The notes beneath the pieces were generated by a model. It was not told the DNA's origin, did no database searches, and saw nothing but the letters and a program-made list of their open reading frames with translations. Of a stretch of 64,000 nucleotides of DNA, positions 28,945 through 37,404 are shown piece after piece. The translations under genes were made by a program, and so were the position numbers. The DNA is from Metabacillus crassostreae. Lineage in GTDB: Bacteria; Bacillota; Bacilli; Bacillales; Bacillaceae. The stretch lies in assembly GCF_016908395.1 (NCBI RefSeq), contig NZ_JAFBDU010000009.1, positions 1 to 64,000 of the forward strand, given 5' to 3'. The stretch's first letter is position 1. Each line of letters begins with the position of its first letter.

Positions 28945-30300
28945 TTAGTAGACACTCAAATTATTGTTGTTTGATCCACCAGCATCAATTTCATCCTCAA
29001 CAGGATGTCTTTTAAAGTAGTATTTTAAAACAGCTAAAACGGCAACACCTAAAACAAGATAAATCAGTGAAAATAAGACAAATAACATACCAATTTGAGT
29101 TGATCCTGTCACAACATCTTCAGTGGCTAAGATACGATAAATAACCCAGGGTTGTCTTCCAGTACAAGCAAAGATCCAGCCAAATTCAATTGATAACAGG
29201 GACAGTGGTCCTGCTAAAACAAAGGCATACATAAATAACTTGGGGAAATGTGGTTTTTTTAATATCTTAAACCAAGCAAATCCAGCCATTGATAAGAAGA
29301 TTAAGAAGCTACCAATTATAACCATGCCATTAAATAGTGTGTGTACAAATAAAGGTGGCCAATATTCTTCTGGAAAGTCATTTAAACCAACAACAACTGT
29401 TTTAAAACTATCTCCTGCTAAGAAGCTAAGTGCCCATGGTATTTCAATTCCATATTTAACTTCTTGGGATTCTCGATCTGTAAAACCTCCAATTGCAAGT
29501 GGCGCATACTCCTGTGTTTCAAAAAGCCCCTCAGCTGCAGCCAGCTTTTCTGGTTGATACTCATGGAGCATTTGTGCTGACTCATGACCATTGATAGCAG
29601 TTAAAAATGAGAAAATGCCACCGATGACAAGACTAAGAATCAATGCTTTTCGATGAAATTGATAAACTCGTTCATTTTTTCGACTTTTGAGCATTTTAAA
29701 AGCAGCAATTGTGCTAATCATAAATGCGCCTGTCATATAGGCTGAAACAGCGACATGTGCCGCGGAAATGAAAAAACTCGGATTGAAAAAAGCAGCCCAA
29801 GGATCAACATCCGTGATTTCACCATTATCAATACGAAAGCCAGCAGGTGTACCTTCGAAGGCATGTACATTTGTAATCAATATGGCTGAAGCACTAGCTC
29901 CTAAAAGTACAAGAGAAACACTAATTATTCTCATTCTTGGTGAGATCCGATCAGCTGCGTAAACATAAATGGACATAAATAAAGCTTCAATAAAGAATGC
30001 ATAAATTTCAATTTGAAATGGGAGCGCCATCACTTTACCGATAACTTCCATAAAACCAGGCCATAATAATGCAAGTTGTACACCGGCAATTGTACCTGTA
30101 GGAATAGCGACACCTAACAGTACGGCTTGTCCCTTTGTCCAACGTCTTGCCATAATTGCATAATCCTTGTCCTTTGTTTTTTGAAAAAGAAGCTCTGCAC
30201 AAAGTATCATTAACGGAAGGCCAACACCTAATGTTGCAAATATAATGTGAAAACCCATCGTTGTTCCAAACAATGACCGTGCTAAAACTAAATCATCCAT
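28945..30300 (-). CDS. ythA: Cytochrome bd-type quinol oxidase subunit I (YthA)
   Basis: CydA-family subunit, 451 residues, about nine helices, carrying the haems. Visible are the haem ligand His in MGFHIIFATLGVGLP, the quinol/Q-loop region and the conserved GRQPW in CTGRQPWVIYRI. I start at ATG 30300, after AGGCGG; the longer frame to 30351 (MDTMVVYDKAGK) has no good site. The Q-loop looks short, as in the YthAB/CIO-like branch. Confidence 0.92.
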   Translation of the reverse strand: MDDLVLARSLFGTTMGFHIIFATLGVGLPLMILCAELLFQKTKDKDYAIMARRWTKGQAVLLGVAIPTGTIAGVQLALLWPGFMEVIGKVMALPFQIEIYAFFIEALFMSIYVYAADRISPRMRIISVSLVLLGASASAILITNVHAFEGTPAGFRIDNGEITDVDPWAAFFNPSFFISAAHVAVSAYMTGAFMISTIAAFKMLKSRKNERVYQFHRKALILSLVIGGIFSFLTAINGHESAQMLHEYQPEKLAAAEGLFETQEYAPLAIGGFTDRESQEVKYGIEIPWALSFLAGDSFKTVVVGLNDFPEEYWPPLFVHTLFNGMVIIGSFLIFLSMAGFAWFKILKKPHFPKLFMYAFVLAGPLSLLSIEFGWIFACTGRQPWVIYRILATEDVVTGSTQIGMLFVLFSLIYLVLGVAVLAVLKYYFKRHPVEDEIDAGGSNNNNLSVY

Positions 30301-30540
30301 AATGATCCGCCTTTCTTTTCCTGCCTTGTCGTAAACAACCATAGTGTCCACTATTTTCTAAATAATATTCTATGAAATCTTGTATGTAATGGAGGAGAAA
30401 TGATAAACGATGAAGAAGATGAGATGAAGTTTGTATATAGGTAATAAAGAAGCTATTCACTAGTAGTATAAATTTGGATTGACCATTATTTTTCTAATAA
30501 GCTATGTTAAAGGTTAATGTTGATTTTTAGCACATTGTTG

Positions 30541-30698
30541 ATTGGAGGTGAATATATGAGACTCCTGCTTAGAGAAGCGTGTCAAAGGGAGCCCCACAGG
30601 CGCGCAGCTTACGAGGAGGCTCCCTGGGAAAAAAGGTACTTTTTTCCCGGGAAAGCGAATGCCTGTAACGGAAATCAACAACAAAGTTTAACAGAGCC
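30541..30698 (+). repeat. Dispersed palindromic repeat, family 1, with nested A/T palindrome
   Basis: It shares GAGACTCCTGC, CCCCACAGGCGC and GGAAATCA with the copy at 37405-37632. Where simpler copies would read straight into GCGGAAAGCGA it carries an extra palindrome at 30626-30648 (GGGAAAAAA-GGTAC-TTTTTTCCC). The right end reads AACAAAGTTTAACAGAGCC. Confidence 0.8.
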
Positions 30699-30705
30699 TA
30701 TTAAT

Positions 30706-30750
30706 AAAAAAAGCAGATCTATCACTGTTTTGTGATGATCTGCTTCTTCG
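30706..30750 (-). terminator. Terminator of the ZnuA-type gene
   Basis: On the minus strand AAGCAGATCATCAC pairs with GTGATAGATCTGCTT (one bulge), followed by a run of T. Confidence 0.88.
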
Positions 30751-30805
30751 TATAATGTTAGTAAAACAAACGGAATAGTTACATTTGTTGCTATCTATAC
30801 AACTA

Positions 30806-31846
30806 TTAGTTTAATGCCTGTTCTAGAGTTTTTAAATTTTTAGTCATAAGACTAAAATAATCTTCTTTATTTTTAATATTTTCTTCTGTTATTGATTCTA
30901 AGTTACTTAAAGTAAGAGCTTCAGCTCCTATTTCGGTTTGCACAATGTCAGTAACATTACTGCTTACATTTGTTTCGAAAATAATATATTTAAGTTTATG
31001 TTCCTTTGCTGTTTCAATAATGTTTTGCAGTTCTTTTTGGGAAGGCTCCTCTGTAGGAGAAAGGCCTAAAACACTAATTTGCTCAATACCATACCTTGAT
31101 TCCCAATATCCATATGCAGCATGAGAAACAAGAATTTCTTTTTTCTCTGAATTTGCAACAACCTCTTCAAAAGAATGATCTAATTCTTCAAGTTGTGTTT
31201 TTAATGTTTCAAAATTCTTCTCAAAAGTCTCTGTATTAGAAGGATCTAAATCAATTAGAGCATTTTTAATATTTTCAGCTAATTGAATCGATAAAATTGG
31301 ATCCAACCAAACATGTGGATCTGTATCACCATGGTCATGTGTTGCATCTTCACCAGCGTGTTCATCTTCTTCATGAGCGTGCTCATCTTCGTGTGCTGCT
31401 TCTTCACCAGCGTGTTCATCTTCTTCATGAGCGTGCTCATCTTCAGCGTGTTCATTAGTTGCAAGTTCAATGCCTTCTCCAGCATTTATAAAAGCTACAT
31501 CTTCTTTTTCTAATGATTGTTGAACTTTATCAGCAAAGCTTTCGATACCAAATCCAGAATAGATAAATCCAGCAGATTTAGCAATGTCGACCATTGTTTT
31601 AGTTGTTGGCTCATAAGTGTGTCCGTCAACACCTGGAGGTAACACACTTTCAACCTCAATTAAATCTCCACCTATTTTTTTAGTGAAATCCTCAAGTGGA
31701 AAAATAGTCGTATAGATTTTTAATTTACTTGTATCAGCTTCTTTTTCTGTATCTTCAGTGTTTTGAGTAGTATTATTTGTATTACAAGCTACTAATAATA
31801 AAGACATAATTAGGGTAAAGCTTGTGATTAATATTCGCTTTTTCAT
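30806..31846 (-). CDS. Zinc ABC transporter substrate-binding lipoprotein, ZnuA/AdcA type, with duplicated His-rich loop
   Basis: 346-residue cluster A-I metal-binding lipoprotein. The N-terminal signal ends in lipobox LLVAC. Metal-ligand motifs are GVDGHTYEP, DPHVWLDP and VSHAAYGYWE. Between the first two is a long His/Glu/Asp loop (about residues 125-170) built from two copies of an 18-residue unit of the type EDEHAHEEDEHAGE. Such loops mark zinc, not manganese, binders. No ATPase or permease gene adjoins it, so it must share a transporter encoded elsewhere. Two Zur-like boxes lie upstream. Confidence 0.9.
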   Translation of the reverse strand: MKKRILITSFTLIMSLLLVACNTNNTTQNTEDTEKEADTSKLKIYTTIFPLEDFTKKIGGDLIEVESVLPPGVDGHTYEPTTKTMVDIAKSAGFIYSGFGIESFADKVQQSLEKEDVAFINAGEGIELATNEHAEDEHAHEEDEHAGEEAAHEDEHAHEEDEHAGEDATHDHGDTDPHVWLDPILSIQLAENIKNALIDLDPSNTETFEKNFETLKTQLEELDHSFEEVVANSEKKEILVSHAAYGYWESRYGIEQISVLGLSPTEEPSQKELQNIIETAKEHKLKYIIFETNVSSNVTDIVQTEIGAEALTLSNLESITEENIKNKEDYFSLMTKNLKTLEQALN

Positions 31847-31863
31847 AATCTTCTCCTTTCGAC

Positions 31864-31884
31864 AAATCAGTATGATTCCGATTA
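31864..31884 (-). promoter_or_regulatory. Zur-like box 1 before the ZnuA-type gene
   Basis: Counted by eye, 15 of 20 positions agree with the Bacillus Zur consensus AAATCGTAAT-N-ATTACGATTT as I remember it. It lies between the promoter and the start codon. Confidence 0.6.
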
Positions 31885-31894
31885 AGACTAACTT

Positions 31895-31923
31895 ATTATA
31901 TCCTAATCATTCCGATTTGAGAA
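31895..31923 (-). promoter_or_regulatory. Promoter of the ZnuA-type gene
   Basis: On the minus strand a perfect TATAAT (31895-31900) with a 17-base spacer to a weaker TTCTCA (31918-31923). It lies between the two Zur-like boxes, so bound repressor would block it. Confidence 0.6.
31898..31918 (-). promoter_or_regulatory. Zur-like box 2 before the ZnuA-type gene
   Basis: 17 of 20 positions agree with the Zur consensus, with the half-site CCGATTT well kept. It overlaps the spacer of the promoter. Confidence 0.7.
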
Positions 31924-31960
31924 CCATAATTTTTTTAGATATTTAGATCTTAGTAAAATT

Positions 31961-31981
31961 AAATAGTAATAGTTACGATTT
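31961..31981 (+). promoter_or_regulatory. Zur-like box 3 before the carbonic anhydrase gene
   Basis: 18 of 20 positions agree with the Zur consensus (AAATAGTAAT-A-GTTACGATTT), the best of the three. It lies about 10 bases before TATGAT (31992-31997), the likely -10 of the plus-strand carbonic anhydrase gene, so it covers the -35 region. Confidence 0.75.
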
Positions 31982-32070
31982 ACACAATTGATATGATACC
32001 TGATTAATAGTTAAAAAACAAGAGTTATGTTATATTAATTTTAATTAAAAAAATAATGGAGGATTCAGAA

Positions 32071-32631
32071 ATGAGAATAGTTGATGAAATTTTAGTTCAT
32101 AATGAAAAATTTGTAGCAAATAAAGAGTTCGAAAAGTTTGAGACAACTAAATTTCCAGAGAAAAAACTTGTTATCTTATCCTGCATGGACACTAGATTGG
32201 TAGAGCTATTACCACAGGCAATGAATCTTAAAAATGGCGATGTGAAAATTGTTAAAAGTGCAGGTGCAATTGTAGCTCATCCTTTTGGAAGTATTATGCG
32301 TAGTATTTTGGTTGCTGTTTATGAATTAAATGCTGACGAGGTCTGTGTTATAGGTCATCATGATTGTGGAATGAGTAAACTTAATGCAGATTCATTTTTA
32401 TCAAAGGCAAAAGAAAAAGGAATCACTCAAGAAAAAATCGATGTCTTAAAATATTCAGGTGTTGATTTAAAAACATGGCTACAAGGATTTGATAAAGTAG
32501 AGGATAGTGTTAAAGATAGTGTTGAGAAAATAAAAAACCACCCACTTTTAGCAGATAACATTCCAGTACATGGTCTTGTCATAGATCCTGCAACAGGCAA
32601 ATTAGATGTTGTAGTGAATGGATATGAGTAA
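32071..32631 (+). CDS. ytiB: Beta-carbonic anhydrase (YtiB)
   Basis: Interconverts CO2 and bicarbonate. Beta-class zinc ligands are visible: SCMDTR (Cys, Asp) and GHHDCGM (His, Cys). At 186 residues it is the short form typical of Bacillus YtiB. ATG 32071 has GGAGGA at 32058; the ATG at 32056 overlaps that site. It is divergent from the ZnuA-type gene across the Zur-like boxes. Confidence 0.92.
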   Translation: MRIVDEILVHNEKFVANKEFEKFETTKFPEKKLVILSCMDTRLVELLPQAMNLKNGDVKIVKSAGAIVAHPFGSIMRSILVAVYELNADEVCVIGHHDCGMSKLNADSFLSKAKEKGITQEKIDVLKYSGVDLKTWLQGFDKVEDSVKDSVEKIKNHPLLADNIPVHGLVIDPATGKLDVVVNGYE

Positions 32632-32674
32632 GTAATAAAAGTATTTTAAGCTTTATTTTACATGCAAAGTAAAG

Positions 32675-32905
32675 TCATTTGCTGGCTTCTTTTTTTTCAG
32701 GAACTGGATCAAAACCACCTGGATGAAAAGGATGACATTTCATGATTCTAATAATTGTAAGATATAACCCTTTCCAAACACCAAATCGTTTAAATGCTTC
32801 TAAGCCATAATGTGAGCATGTTGGATAAAAGCGACATGTTGGTGGTGTAATCGGAGAGATGAATTTTTGATAAAAGCGAATTAGAGCTATAAAGAAATGC
32901 TTCAT
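32675..32905 (-). CDS. yidD: Membrane protein insertion efficiency factor YidD
   Basis: 76-residue YidD family protein (YtjA in B. subtilis). The N-terminus has an amphipathic helix ([13 protein letters not shown]) and the family core [19 protein letters not shown] with conserved cysteines, then [14 protein letters not shown]. It assists YidC/Sec-dependent insertion. It converges with ytiB across a 43-base gap with no clear terminator. Confidence 0.95.
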   Translation of the reverse strand: MKHFFIALIRFYQKFISPITPPTCRFYPTCSHYGLEAFKRFGVWKGLYLTIIRIMKCHPFHPGGFDPVPEKKEASK

Positions 32906-33072
32906 AATAAGTACCTACTTTAAAGTGAATTTTTTCAATATTTCTTTTATTGTAAAGCAAAAGGGTATAATTACTTTTATCTATCATACTAAAAGTAGTA
33001 GTAGATATGCTATTATTTCTTATCATGATAGATAGAATGTTGACAATATGATAAAAAATAGGAGTGAAATAA

Positions 33073-33546
33073 ATGCCTTCAGTAGAAAGTTTTGATTTAG
33101 ATCATAATGCAGTTAAAGCACCATATGTACGTCATTGTGGAGTTCATAAGGTTGGTAGTGATGGAGAAGTGAATAAATTCGATATCCGCTTTTGTCAGCC
33201 AAATAAGCAGGCAATGAAGCCAGACACGATTCATACGCTAGAGCATTTGCTAGCTTTTAATATTCGTGAGCATGCTGAAAAATACAATCATTTTGAAATT
33301 ATTGATATTTCACCAATGGGCTGTCAAACAGGTTATTATTTAGTTGTTAGTGGAAACCCTGAAGTAACAGAAATTATTGATTTACTAGAAGATACACTAA
33401 AAGCTGCTGTTGAAATAACAGAAATTCCTGCTGCCAACGAAACTCAATGTGGGCAAGCGAAGCTACATGATCTTGAAGGTGCAAAAAGATTAATGCGTTT
33501 TTGGCTTGAGCAGGATAAAGAAGAATTAGCGAAAGTTTTTGGATAA
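33073..33546 (+). CDS. luxS: S-ribosylhomocysteine lyase LuxS
   Basis: Cleaves S-ribosylhomocysteine to homocysteine and the AI-2 precursor DPD. The metal ligands are in [14 protein letters not shown] (His-x3-His) and Cys of TQCGQAKL; the catalytic Cys is in MGCQTGYY. 157 residues, normal length. AGGAGTG lies before the ATG. Recycles the product of SAM-dependent methylation, so is linked in metabolism to metK at 47238. Confidence 0.97.
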   Translation: MPSVESFDLDHNAVKAPYVRHCGVHKVGSDGEVNKFDIRFCQPNKQAMKPDTIHTLEHLLAFNIREHAEKYNHFEIIDISPMGCQTGYYLVVSGNPEVTEIIDLLEDTLKAAVEITEIPAANETQCGQAKLHDLEGAKRLMRFWLEQDKEELAKVFG

Positions 33547-33563
33547 ATGAATTGATATTTTTG

Positions 33564-33603
33564 AAAAAGAGGCAATTGAGCTTAATCAATTGCCTCTTTT
33601 ACT
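33564..33603 (+). terminator. Terminator of luxS
   Basis: AAAGAGGCAATTGA/TCAATTGCCTCTTTT hairpin 20 bases after luxS, ending in T residues. Confidence 0.9.
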
Positions 33604-33655
33604 ATTTAGTCCAATTTTTCTTACACAGGTTGATTGAAATCAAGTAAATCTAAGG

Positions 33656-33760
33656 TTATTCAATCAACTTTCATAGTTAATCGTTCAACTTTAGAAGATA
33701 ATCGTTCAACTTTCATAGATAATCATTCAACTTTTATAGTTAATCCATCAATTGACAATC
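33656..33760 (+). repeat. 21-bp tandem repeat, four clear units plus one decayed unit
   Basis: Units at 33656-33676, 33677-33697, 33698-33718 and 33719-33739 follow the pattern ATAATCGTTCAACTTTCATAG with few changes; a fifth (33740-33760) is degenerate. There is no start codon or ribosome-binding site. It lies in the luxS-folE2 gap, which otherwise holds only two terminators. It is a minisatellite; units directly adjoin, with no spacers, so it is not CRISPR. Confidence 0.85.
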
Positions 33761-33807
33761 CTCGACAAGTTTCGAGGAGGCATTCTTACTAGTTTTACAA
33801 CCAAAAA

Positions 33808-33848
33808 AATAAAAAAGCTCCAAATCATGATGTGATTTGGAGCTTCTA
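33808..33848 (-). terminator. Terminator of folE2
   Basis: On the minus strand GAAGCTCCAAATCAC and TGATTTGGAGCTT pair, followed by a T run. Confidence 0.9.
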
Positions 33849-33860
33849 TTAATTAAGTCC

Positions 33861-34763
33861 TTATTTACGATAACTTAAACTAGCAATTGCATCATGTAAA
33901 TGAATTGATTCTTCGTTCCGACAATTAACAGTAAAGGCCTGGATGAATGGAAGTTCATATAAATCTGCTGCTACTAGTCTTACCATATCCTCAACGAAAC
34001 GTGGGTTTTCATAAGCAGTTTCTGTAACCATTTTTTCATCAGGACGTTTTAGGACTGGATGAATCATAGCACTAGCATTTGTTTCAGCTGCTTCTAATAG
34101 TGCTGCTTTCCAATCTAGCTCTTCATGATAGTCCTCTGTGAACTCGACATCCATTGTAATATAGCCACGCTGATTATGTGCACTATATTCACTAATTTCC
34201 TTTGAACATGGACAGAGAGTTGTGACAGCACATGTTAATGAAGCTGTTGTAGTATAACCAACTGTCTCGTCATAGGTAACAGCAATTGTAGCTTCTGCAT
34301 GATTTAATCCAACTAGCTCTGAGCTTGGTCCTTTTCTTTCATAAAACCATGGAAATGTTACTTCGATACTTGCGTCCTTTTGTTTTAGACGTTCTGCAAG
34401 CTCTTTTGTGAAATCATATAGATTTTTTATTGAAAGAACAAATCCACCATTTTGGCGATATTGTTCAAGCTGCTCAGTGAATCTACTCATATTCGTACCC
34501 TTTGAATCATGAGAGATTTTACTAGTCATTTTAAAAGTAGCAATTGTTGTTTGTTGTTTTGGATTTAAATCAGATTCTATAATGATAGGGTGTTTAACAT
34601 TGCTTATTCCTACTGAATCTATAGTAAAAAGGAAATCCTTTTTAGAGTTTTGTAAATCTGGCATTTGGTCTTTTTCAGTAGGCTTTAATTTTACGCCAGG
34701 CTCAACTGAACCAAAAAGAAGATGACGTTCTTTTTTGGGTGGCAAGTTTATCTTTCTAGTCAT
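33861..34763 (-). CDS. folE2: GTP cyclohydrolase IB (FolE2)
   Basis: Converts GTP to dihydroneopterin triphosphate, the first step of folate synthesis. This type does not require zinc, unlike FolE. The 300-residue protein has the active-site Cys in TTLCPCSKEIS and the C-terminal ENPRFVEDMVR segment. In B. subtilis the homologue yciA is induced by zinc starvation through Zur. Here it lies among other zinc-related genes, though I see no clear Zur box directly before it. Confidence 0.94.
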   Translation of the reverse strand: MTRKINLPPKKERHLLFGSVEPGVKLKPTEKDQMPDLQNSKKDFLFTIDSVGISNVKHPIIIESDLNPKQQTTIATFKMTSKISHDSKGTNMSRFTEQLEQYRQNGGFVLSIKNLYDFTKELAERLKQKDASIEVTFPWFYERKGPSSELVGLNHAEATIAVTYDETVGYTTTASLTCAVTTLCPCSKEISEYSAHNQRGYITMDVEFTEDYHEELDWKAALLEAAETNASAMIHPVLKRPDEKMVTETAYENPRFVEDMVRLVAADLYELPFIQAFTVNCRNEESIHLHDAIASLSYRK

Positions 34764-34794
34764 AATGTTCTCCCTTCACTTACTCGATATTGAG

Positions 34795-34824
34795 AGTATA
34801 CTTTAATATGATAGAAAACTTCAA
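34795..34824 (-). promoter_or_regulatory. Likely folE2 promoter
   Basis: On the minus strand TTGAAG (34819-34824), 18-base spacer, TATACT (34795-34800), 31 bases before the folE2 start. Confidence 0.5.
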
Positions 34825-34928
34825 CGATTATCTCTTTCCAATGTGTTGATATTTGTAGATGTTGGTAAAATTGTGTTGAAAGATTGAATTGTATCAGAAA
34901 AACAGTTTTTAAATATGATAGACATAAT

Positions 34929-34960
34929 CTCGTAACTAAATTAGTATGATATAGTACGAG
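34929..34960 (+). promoter_or_regulatory. Inverted repeat flanking a -10 box before the permease gene
   Basis: CTCGTA (34929-34934) and TACGAG (34955-34960) flank TATGAT (34945-34950). CGTAA resembles a Zur half-site, but the 20-base spacing does not fit a standard Zur box. It could be an operator for a different dimer. Confidence 0.4.
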
Positions 34961-34988
34961 ATGAATTAAAAAGTTAGGAGAAAAATAG

Positions 34989-35996
34989 ATGAATAAATCT
35001 GTATCACCCTTTTTAAGAGAGTTTATTGGACTAGGTTTACTAGGGTTGTTTTTCTACTTGTTTTTGTTTGTTGATTTTCAGGACATTTCGTTAAATATTC
35101 CTTCTGAATTTTTGACTGTTAATACAATGTTTTTAAGTATTTTACTAGAAGCTATACCTTTTATTATATTGGGAGTATTTGTTTCAGCTCTTATTCAAAC
35201 CTTCGTTTCAGAAGACTTCATTAAACGTACTCTACCAAAGAATGCAATTGTTGCCATTTTGCCAGCTGCTCTTCTTGGAGCGTTATTCCCTATTTGTGAA
35301 TGTGCAATTGTACCTATTGTAAGACGATTAATGAAAAAAGGGATGCCATTACATTTAGGAGTTGTTTTTCTAGTAGGTGCACCAATTTTAAATCCTGTTG
35401 TGTTTGCATCTACCTATTATGCATTTGGTTCACAACATTATATGGCATATTCAAGAATGGGACTAGCTTTTATTCTTTCGATTGTGATAGGTTTTATAAT
35501 TTACCTTATTTTTAGAAAGCAACAAGATCAGTTAAAGTGGACAAAAGAGGATTTAGTCATAACTACATCAGATGAAGGAAAAGAAAAAGTTGGCAAGATA
35601 AAATCAACTATTTTCCATGCAAGTGATGAATTTTTTGAAATGGGAAAATTTCTAATTATTGGGGCATTTATTGCTAGCCTTTTTCAAACATTTTTAGATC
35701 GAACACTTTTAACGGAAATTGGTTCGAATGACTTTTTATCACCAGCCGTTATGATGGCATTTGGGTACATCTTATCTTTATGCTCAGAAGCAGATGCTTT
35801 TGTTGCTGCTTCATTCGGGAGTTCCTTTACAACAGGTTCACTATTAGCATTTTTAGTGTATGGACCTATGCTTGATTTGAAAAATACCATCATGCTTTTC
35901 GCATTTTTTAAAGCTAGATTTGTTGTGATATTTATGATAGTTGTTACCATTGTGGTATATGGAAGCATTGTTGTTTTTCAACAATTCTTATTGTGA
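34989..35996 (+). CDS. Permease, DUF318/UPF0718 (YcgR-type)
   Basis: 335-residue integral membrane protein with about eight helices. A conserved CECAIVPIVRR motif lies at about residue 100 and a second patterned segment LCSEADAFVAASF near residue 260. The family also includes arsenical permeases such as ArsP; the substrate of this branch is unknown. It is followed by a TIGR03943 protein, the pair known as ycgR-ycgQ in B. subtilis, which is often found with zinc genes in Bacillus genomes. Confidence 0.85.
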   Translation: MNKSVSPFLREFIGLGLLGLFFYLFLFVDFQDISLNIPSEFLTVNTMFLSILLEAIPFIILGVFVSALIQTFVSEDFIKRTLPKNAIVAILPAALLGALFPICECAIVPIVRRLMKKGMPLHLGVVFLVGAPILNPVVFASTYYAFGSQHYMAYSRMGLAFILSIVIGFIIYLIFRKQQDQLKWTKEDLVITTSDEGKEKVGKIKSTIFHASDEFFEMGKFLIIGAFIASLFQTFLDRTLLTEIGSNDFLSPAVMMAFGYILSLCSEADAFVAASFGSSFTTGSLLAFLVYGPMLDLKNTIMLFAFFKARFVVIFMIVVTIVVYGSIVVFQQFLL

Positions 35997-36012
35997 TCGG
36001 AGGGTAGATAAA

Positions 36013-36978
36013 ATGGAAAATCAAAATAGCCAGTATCGGTTCCATATCTATATAAGAGGCATTATTTTAATTGGTTTTACCTTGTTAATGACTAAATTAG
36101 TTGTTACAGGAGATATGTTACATTTTATTGCTCCGAAGATGATGCCTTTTATTTATTTTGCGATTGTCGTATTTTTAATACTAGGAATAATTCAAATTTG
36201 GAGAAGTGGATCAAAGAAAAGAGAAGAGCTCTATTGTGATTGTGGTGTTGACCATACAAGTGGGAGTTCTCCATTAAAATCAATTGCCGTTTATTCACTA
36301 TTTGTTATCCCGATTATAACCGGCTTTCTGTTTCCTGAAGTTGTTTTAGATAGCTCTGTTGTAGCGAAAAGAGGATTTAAATCTTTGGCTGTAAATGAGG
36401 AAAAGATAAATGAAAACGAAGATGAAACAAGTGAAGCTGATGAATATTTACAGGACCCTGAAGCATATATGGAGGAACTTGAAGAGAGTGTTGGTGATAA
36501 GGTTGCACAATCATCAAATATTCCAGATGTGCCTTTAGAGCATCCAGAAGGATTTGAAATCCAAGAACAGCCTGAGGAATTTTATGCTCAATTAAAAGCA
36601 AAGATGCTAAAGGCGGATACTATCGTTTTTACAGAGGAAAATTATATAGCGATGACAACAATACTAGATGAAGATCCTGATGCTTTTTCAGGGAAAACTG
36701 TTGAACTAACAGGTTTTATCTTTAGAGAAGAAGATTTTGAAGAGGATCAATTTGTTATTGCAAGATTTGGATTATCCTGTTGTGTAGCAGATGCTTCTGT
36801 ATTTGGAACTCTTGCAACACTTCCTGATGCAAAACAATATGGCGATGATCAATGGGTAAAATTAAAGGGGACATTATCAACAGTAGCTTATCAAGACTGG
36901 ATGCTTCCATCTATATCCGTATCATCCATTGAAGCAGTAGAACAACCAAAAACCCCATATGTTTATGAATCTTATTAA
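36013..36978 (+). CDS. TIGR03943 family membrane protein (YcgQ-type)
   Basis: 321 residues. Two N-terminal membrane helices are followed by a Cys pair (YCDCGVDH), another two helices, an acidic linker and a soluble domain ending in a LSCCVADAS motif. I start at ATG 36013 (CGGAGGG upstream). Partner of the preceding permease, 16 bases apart. Function is not established; Cys and acidic residues suggest metal handling, an inference. Confidence 0.83.
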   Translation: MENQNSQYRFHIYIRGIILIGFTLLMTKLVVTGDMLHFIAPKMMPFIYFAIVVFLILGIIQIWRSGSKKREELYCDCGVDHTSGSSPLKSIAVYSLFVIPIITGFLFPEVVLDSSVVAKRGFKSLAVNEEKINENEDETSEADEYLQDPEAYMEELEESVGDKVAQSSNIPDVPLEHPEGFEIQEQPEEFYAQLKAKMLKADTIVFTEENYIAMTTILDEDPDAFSGKTVELTGFIFREEDFEEDQFVIARFGLSCCVADASVFGTLATLPDAKQYGDDQWVKLKGTLSTVAYQDWMLPSISVSSIEAVEQPKTPYVYESY

Positions 36979-37057
36979 AAGTAAAGTAGTTTTCCCTTAA
37001 TTTTTAGTGTTTTCTATTGTTAGATTATTATAGTTGTACGAAAGTATATCACAATGA

Positions 37058-37102
37058 AATAATAGCGTGAATTCATATAAGAGTTCGCGCTATTATTTAT
37101 TA
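37058..37102 (+). terminator. Terminator after the permease pair
   Basis: AAATAATAGCG pairs with CGCTATTATTT with a partly paired interior, about 80 bases after the stop. Confidence 0.8.
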
Positions 37103-37404
37103 TTGGAAATTCATAGTATGGGTATTTTTTAAAAATACTTAGTGGGATTATTAGACACTTTCTTGAAAAGAGGATACTAAATGAAAATTGTAGGTAATGG
37201 TATGGGATTAGGATATCGAAATTAAACTTAATTAACCTAAAGGGTAGGTTTTAGTTGGAGATAAATAACTGGTAATGGGAACTGAAAAACCAAATTAAAC
37301 TTTCATAAGTGGATTTTAAAATTGAATTGCAGCAATAAACGAATTAGTAGAGCTTTATATAATTTAAAGGTTTTTATAAAAGTTTGTTGTTTTAAAAAAA
37401 TAAT

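Larger units (their letters stand above)
30301..30805. other. Gap ythA-znuA with repeat and terminator
   Basis: About 500 bases with no gene. It holds the ythA upstream region, a family-1 palindromic repeat (30541-30698) and the terminator of the znuA-type gene (30706-30750). An open frame at 30517-30735 runs through the repeat and is not a gene. Confidence 0.65.

Noticed and set aside
30517-30735. 72-codon frame with a GGAGG before an ATG
   Set aside because: Nearly all of it lies in a dispersed palindromic repeat, and the peptide has no protein-like pattern.
33656-33760. CRISPR array
   Set aside because: Units adjoin with no spacers, are not palindromic in CRISPR fashion, and no cas gene is present.
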